In this document: positions 5,324 to 7,139 of the stretch, one piece after another
How the letters are laid out: each line of letters begins with the position of its first letter
How positions within the stretch are numbered: position 1 is the first letter of the stretch
Source: Candidatus Treponema excrementipullorum
GTDB taxonomy: Bacteria > Spirochaetota > Spirochaetia > Treponematales > Treponemataceae
Assembly (NCBI GenBank): GCA_018883625.1
Contig: JAHLFV010000132.1
Coordinates: forward strand, 1-7,139
Length of the DNA: 7,139 bases
Direction of reading: 5' to 3'
Notes under the pieces: generated by a model
Databases searched by the model: none
The model's input: only the letters and a program-made list of their open reading frames with translations
What the model was told of the DNA's origin: nothing
Program-made: the position numbers and the translations under genes

Positions 5324-6286
5324 ATGACAAAGTATGTAATAAAAAGGGTTCTGCTTATGTTGCTGACTTTGTTTGTGATTTTCACAATTTGTTTTATGCT
5401 TATCAGAATCCTGCCCAGACAATTACCCACCGATAAAAACTTGCAGGCTGTTATTACAGCCCGTTGGGACGCCCTCGGATACGGGGAGCCTCTTCTTGTT
5501 CAATACGGAATTTATTTAAAAAATATTATTACCAAATGGGACTTTGGTACTTCTTGGTACATTCAAGTTCGGGAACCGGCTTGGGATGTACTGAAAAATC
5601 GTTTGTTGCCCACCGTTTTGGTCAATTTTTATTCTTTCTTACTTTCGATACCAATAGGTATAGCATTGGGAATATATGCCGCTGTCAAAAAAAATAAGTG
5701 GCAAGACCAATTTATCAGTACTCTTGTTATGATTTTTGTGTCTGTTCCTTCCTATGTGTATGCCTTTTTAATACAATATATTTTCTATTTCAAAGCCGGA
5801 CTTTTACCGTTAACCGTGTACTCTTTGGCAGATGCCGGTGGTTCTTGGTTTTCCGGCAAAATGTTTTATAGTATGCTGGCTCCTATTTTGGCTTTATCTT
5901 TCAGTCAAGTAGCCGGTTTGTGTCGTTTTACCCGTGCCGAATTAACGGAAACCCTAACTTCCGACTATATGCTTTTGGCTCGCAGTAAAGGTCTTACCCG
6001 TACTCAGGCAACTACCCGTCATGCTCTGAAAAATGCCATGGTACCTATTTTGCCCATGATTATTGCTACTTTTATTTCTATCCTGGCAGGTTCTATGATC
6101 ATAGAGCAGATTTTCTCTATTCCCGGTGTCGGTCGGCTTTACGTTACTTCCATCCAGTTGTTGGATTATGACGTGTTTATGATTGATACCTTGTTTTACA
6201 CTTTGGTAGGTTTGTTGGCTGGTATTGTAGTAGATATCAGTTACGGTTTTATCGATCCAAGAATCAGAATGGGAAGTACAAAATGA
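5324..6286 (+). CDS. OppB/DppB-type ABC importer permease
   Basis: A 320-residue inner-membrane permease of the peptide/nickel type (BPD_transp_1), one half of the translocation channel. Membrane segments lie at about 9-29, 97-120, 131-156, 181-200, 241-260 and 286-308. The ATPase-contacting EAA-type loop is at about 206-243, with ELTETLTSDYMLLARSKGL and then HALKNAMVPILP; G223 is the conserved glycine. DFGTSW (73-78), EQIFSIPGVG (261-270) and the C-terminal YGFIDPRIRMG are typical of DppB/OppB proteins, and the length is normal. ATG at 5324 follows a near-ideal AAGGAGGT (5309-5316) by 7 bases. The gene follows the binding-protein gene after a 136-base spacer with a strong hairpin, and overlaps the next permease gene by 4 bases (ATGA), indicating coupled translation. 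OppB versus DppB cannot be separated from the sequence alone. Confidence 0.95.
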   Translation: MTKYVIKRVLLMLLTLFVIFTICFMLIRILPRQLPTDKNLQAVITARWDALGYGEPLLVQYGIYLKNIITKWDFGTSWYIQVREPAWDVLKNRLLPTVLVNFYSFLLSIPIGIALGIYAAVKKNKWQDQFISTLVMIFVSVPSYVYAFLIQYIFYFKAGLLPLTVYSLADAGGSWFSGKMFYSMLAPILALSFSQVAGLCRFTRAELTETLTSDYMLLARSKGLTRTQATTRHALKNAMVPILPMIIATFISILAGSMIIEQIFSIPGVGRLYVTSIQLLDYDVFMIDTLFYTLVGLLAGIVVDISYGFIDPRIRMGSTK

Positions 6287-7139
6287 CGCAAGACACACTA
6301 AAAGACTTTGAACATATTCCTTTAGAGAAATTTGAATTTGTCAATCAAGGGGAACGGATTTCCGATCAAAAGTTTGAAGATAAACCTATCGGTTATTTTA
6401 AAGATGCTTGGATCCGTTTCAGAAAAAATAAAGGCTCAATAGTAGCTTCTATTATCATCATTATTATTGTATTGTATGCTCTGTTGGCTCCTGTTTTTAC
6501 TACCAATTTTAATCAAACCTTTTTGGATGTATTTTATGCAAAAAAGCCTCCCCGTAATTTGCTTTTGAAAAAAATCGGTATTGCCGACGGAGGTACTAGC
6601 AGACAGTTTTCCGAAAAGAGCTTGATCAGTGCTATAGCTATCGGTGTGGGAGCAGAAGATACGGAGGGAACGGGAACTGTTACCATTAAAGAAGGTTTGG
6701 ACAGTACCTATCAGCCTATGATACGGTTTAAGGAAGAAAAAACTGTTTCGGAAATTCGGGGAGTCAAACCTAAAACTATCTATAACGGTCGTATCGATAA
6801 TTACCTTGAAGTAGGATTTCTGTACAGAAGTATCAAACAAGCCGAATTTGATTCCATCCGTGCATGGGAAAAGGAAACAGGCATAAAAGTTTTGTATCCC
6901 TTAGTTGAAAATAATGAATGGAATATTGATGCCAACGATGCCAATAACTGGTACAAAACTGTAAAGGGAACTCCCGTTACCGTTAAAGACGGAAAAGCAA
7001 AAGAGTTAACCTACAGTGAAGATTTGGTTTTGGAAGAAAACTATAAACGGGATAGTCAGGGAAATCCGGTGTATTTTGAATATACCGGTGGCGGTAATCT
7101 GGAAACGGCTCAGTATAAAGTACGGGTACTGTATTACAA
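6283..7139 (+). CDS. OppC/DppC-type ABC permease with a large extracytoplasmic insertion (partial, 3' end outside window)
   Basis: The first 285 codons of a permease gene that runs off the window with no stop. The ATG overlaps the TGA of the upstream permease (ATGA 6283-6286). The N-terminus has the OppC_N pattern: a cytoplasmic stretch with PIGYFKDAWIRFRKNKGS (35-52), then one hydrophobic helix at about 52-72 (IVASIIIIIIVLYALLAPVF). A soluble region of at least 213 residues follows (73-285), rich in charged residues and apparently beta-strands, with no second membrane segment yet. It includes FYAKKPPRNLLLKK (84-97), SLISAIAIGVG (113-123), a Trp/Asn-rich part (NEWNIDANDANNWY, 211-224) and YFEYTGGGNLETAQYKVRVL (264-283). 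In standard OppC/DppC proteins the second helix follows far sooner. The transport domain with its EAA loop should lie beyond the window. Identity rests on the N-terminal domain and on gene order. Confidence 0.85.
   Translation, partial: MTQDTLKDFEHIPLEKFEFVNQGERISDQKFEDKPIGYFKDAWIRFRKNKGSIVASIIIIIIVLYALLAPVFTTNFNQTFLDVFYAKKPPRNLLLKKIGIADGGTSRQFSEKSLISAIAIGVGAEDTEGTGTVTIKEGLDSTYQPMIRFKEEKTVSEIRGVKPKTIYNGRIDNYLEVGFLYRSIKQAEFDSIRAWEKETGIKVLYPLVENNEWNIDANDANNWYKTVKGTPVTVKDGKAKELTYSEDLVLEENYKRDSQGNPVYFEYTGGGNLETAQYKVRVLYY

Noticed and set aside
5200..5436. Plus-strand 78-codon open frame between the binding protein and permease
   Set aside because: It runs through the 13-bp hairpin and the permease ribosome site, overlaps the permease start out of frame, and resembles no family.
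5954..6840. Minus-strand open frames opposite the two permease genes
   Set aside because: They are antisense to clear permease coding sequence and lack family features or ribosome sites.

Overview
The window looks like the end of a draft contig from a low-GC Firmicute, most likely a gut-type clostridium. The reasons are strong GGAGG-type ribosome sites, sigma-A-like promoters, a Cys-anchored lipoprotein binding protein and AT-rich spacers. Species cannot be read from the sequence. Bases 1-26 are not biological: they match the Nextera Read 1 adapter, including the 19-base Tn5 mosaic end, so genomic sequence starts at about base 27.

Left part (about 98-1123, minus strand): a compact three-gene cassette with its own promoter, tightly joined reading frames and an intrinsic terminator. 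The order of transcription is a DUF3990 protein (ADP-ribosyltransferase-like fold by family knowledge), a small acidic protein of about 80 residues, and a DUF3791 protein. The layout resembles a toxin-antitoxin or defence-type module, but its function is unknown. The promoter sits so close to the first gene that its mRNA may be leaderless.

Middle (1289-2305, minus strand): a YeiH/UPF0324 family membrane protein, usually annotated as a putative sulfate exporter. The 200-base spacer on its 3' side carries a GC-rich hairpin whose loop can pair with a downstream segment. The 428-base spacer on its 5' side (2306-2733) is a divergent regulatory region with an 8-bp inverted repeat and a perfect-consensus promoter pointing right.

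Right part (2491-7139, plus strand): a peptide-type ABC importer operon. It encodes a large family 5 substrate-binding lipoprotein (817 aa), a 13-bp hairpin that probably lowers readthrough, an OppB/DppB-type permease, and the first 285 codons of an OppC/DppC-type permease that overlaps its neighbour by 4 bases and runs off the window. The two permeases should form the membrane channel and the lipoprotein should deliver substrate. The ATPase genes are not in the window and would be expected downstream. Both the binding protein and the OppC-like subunit carry large extracytoplasmic insertions compared with standard family members.
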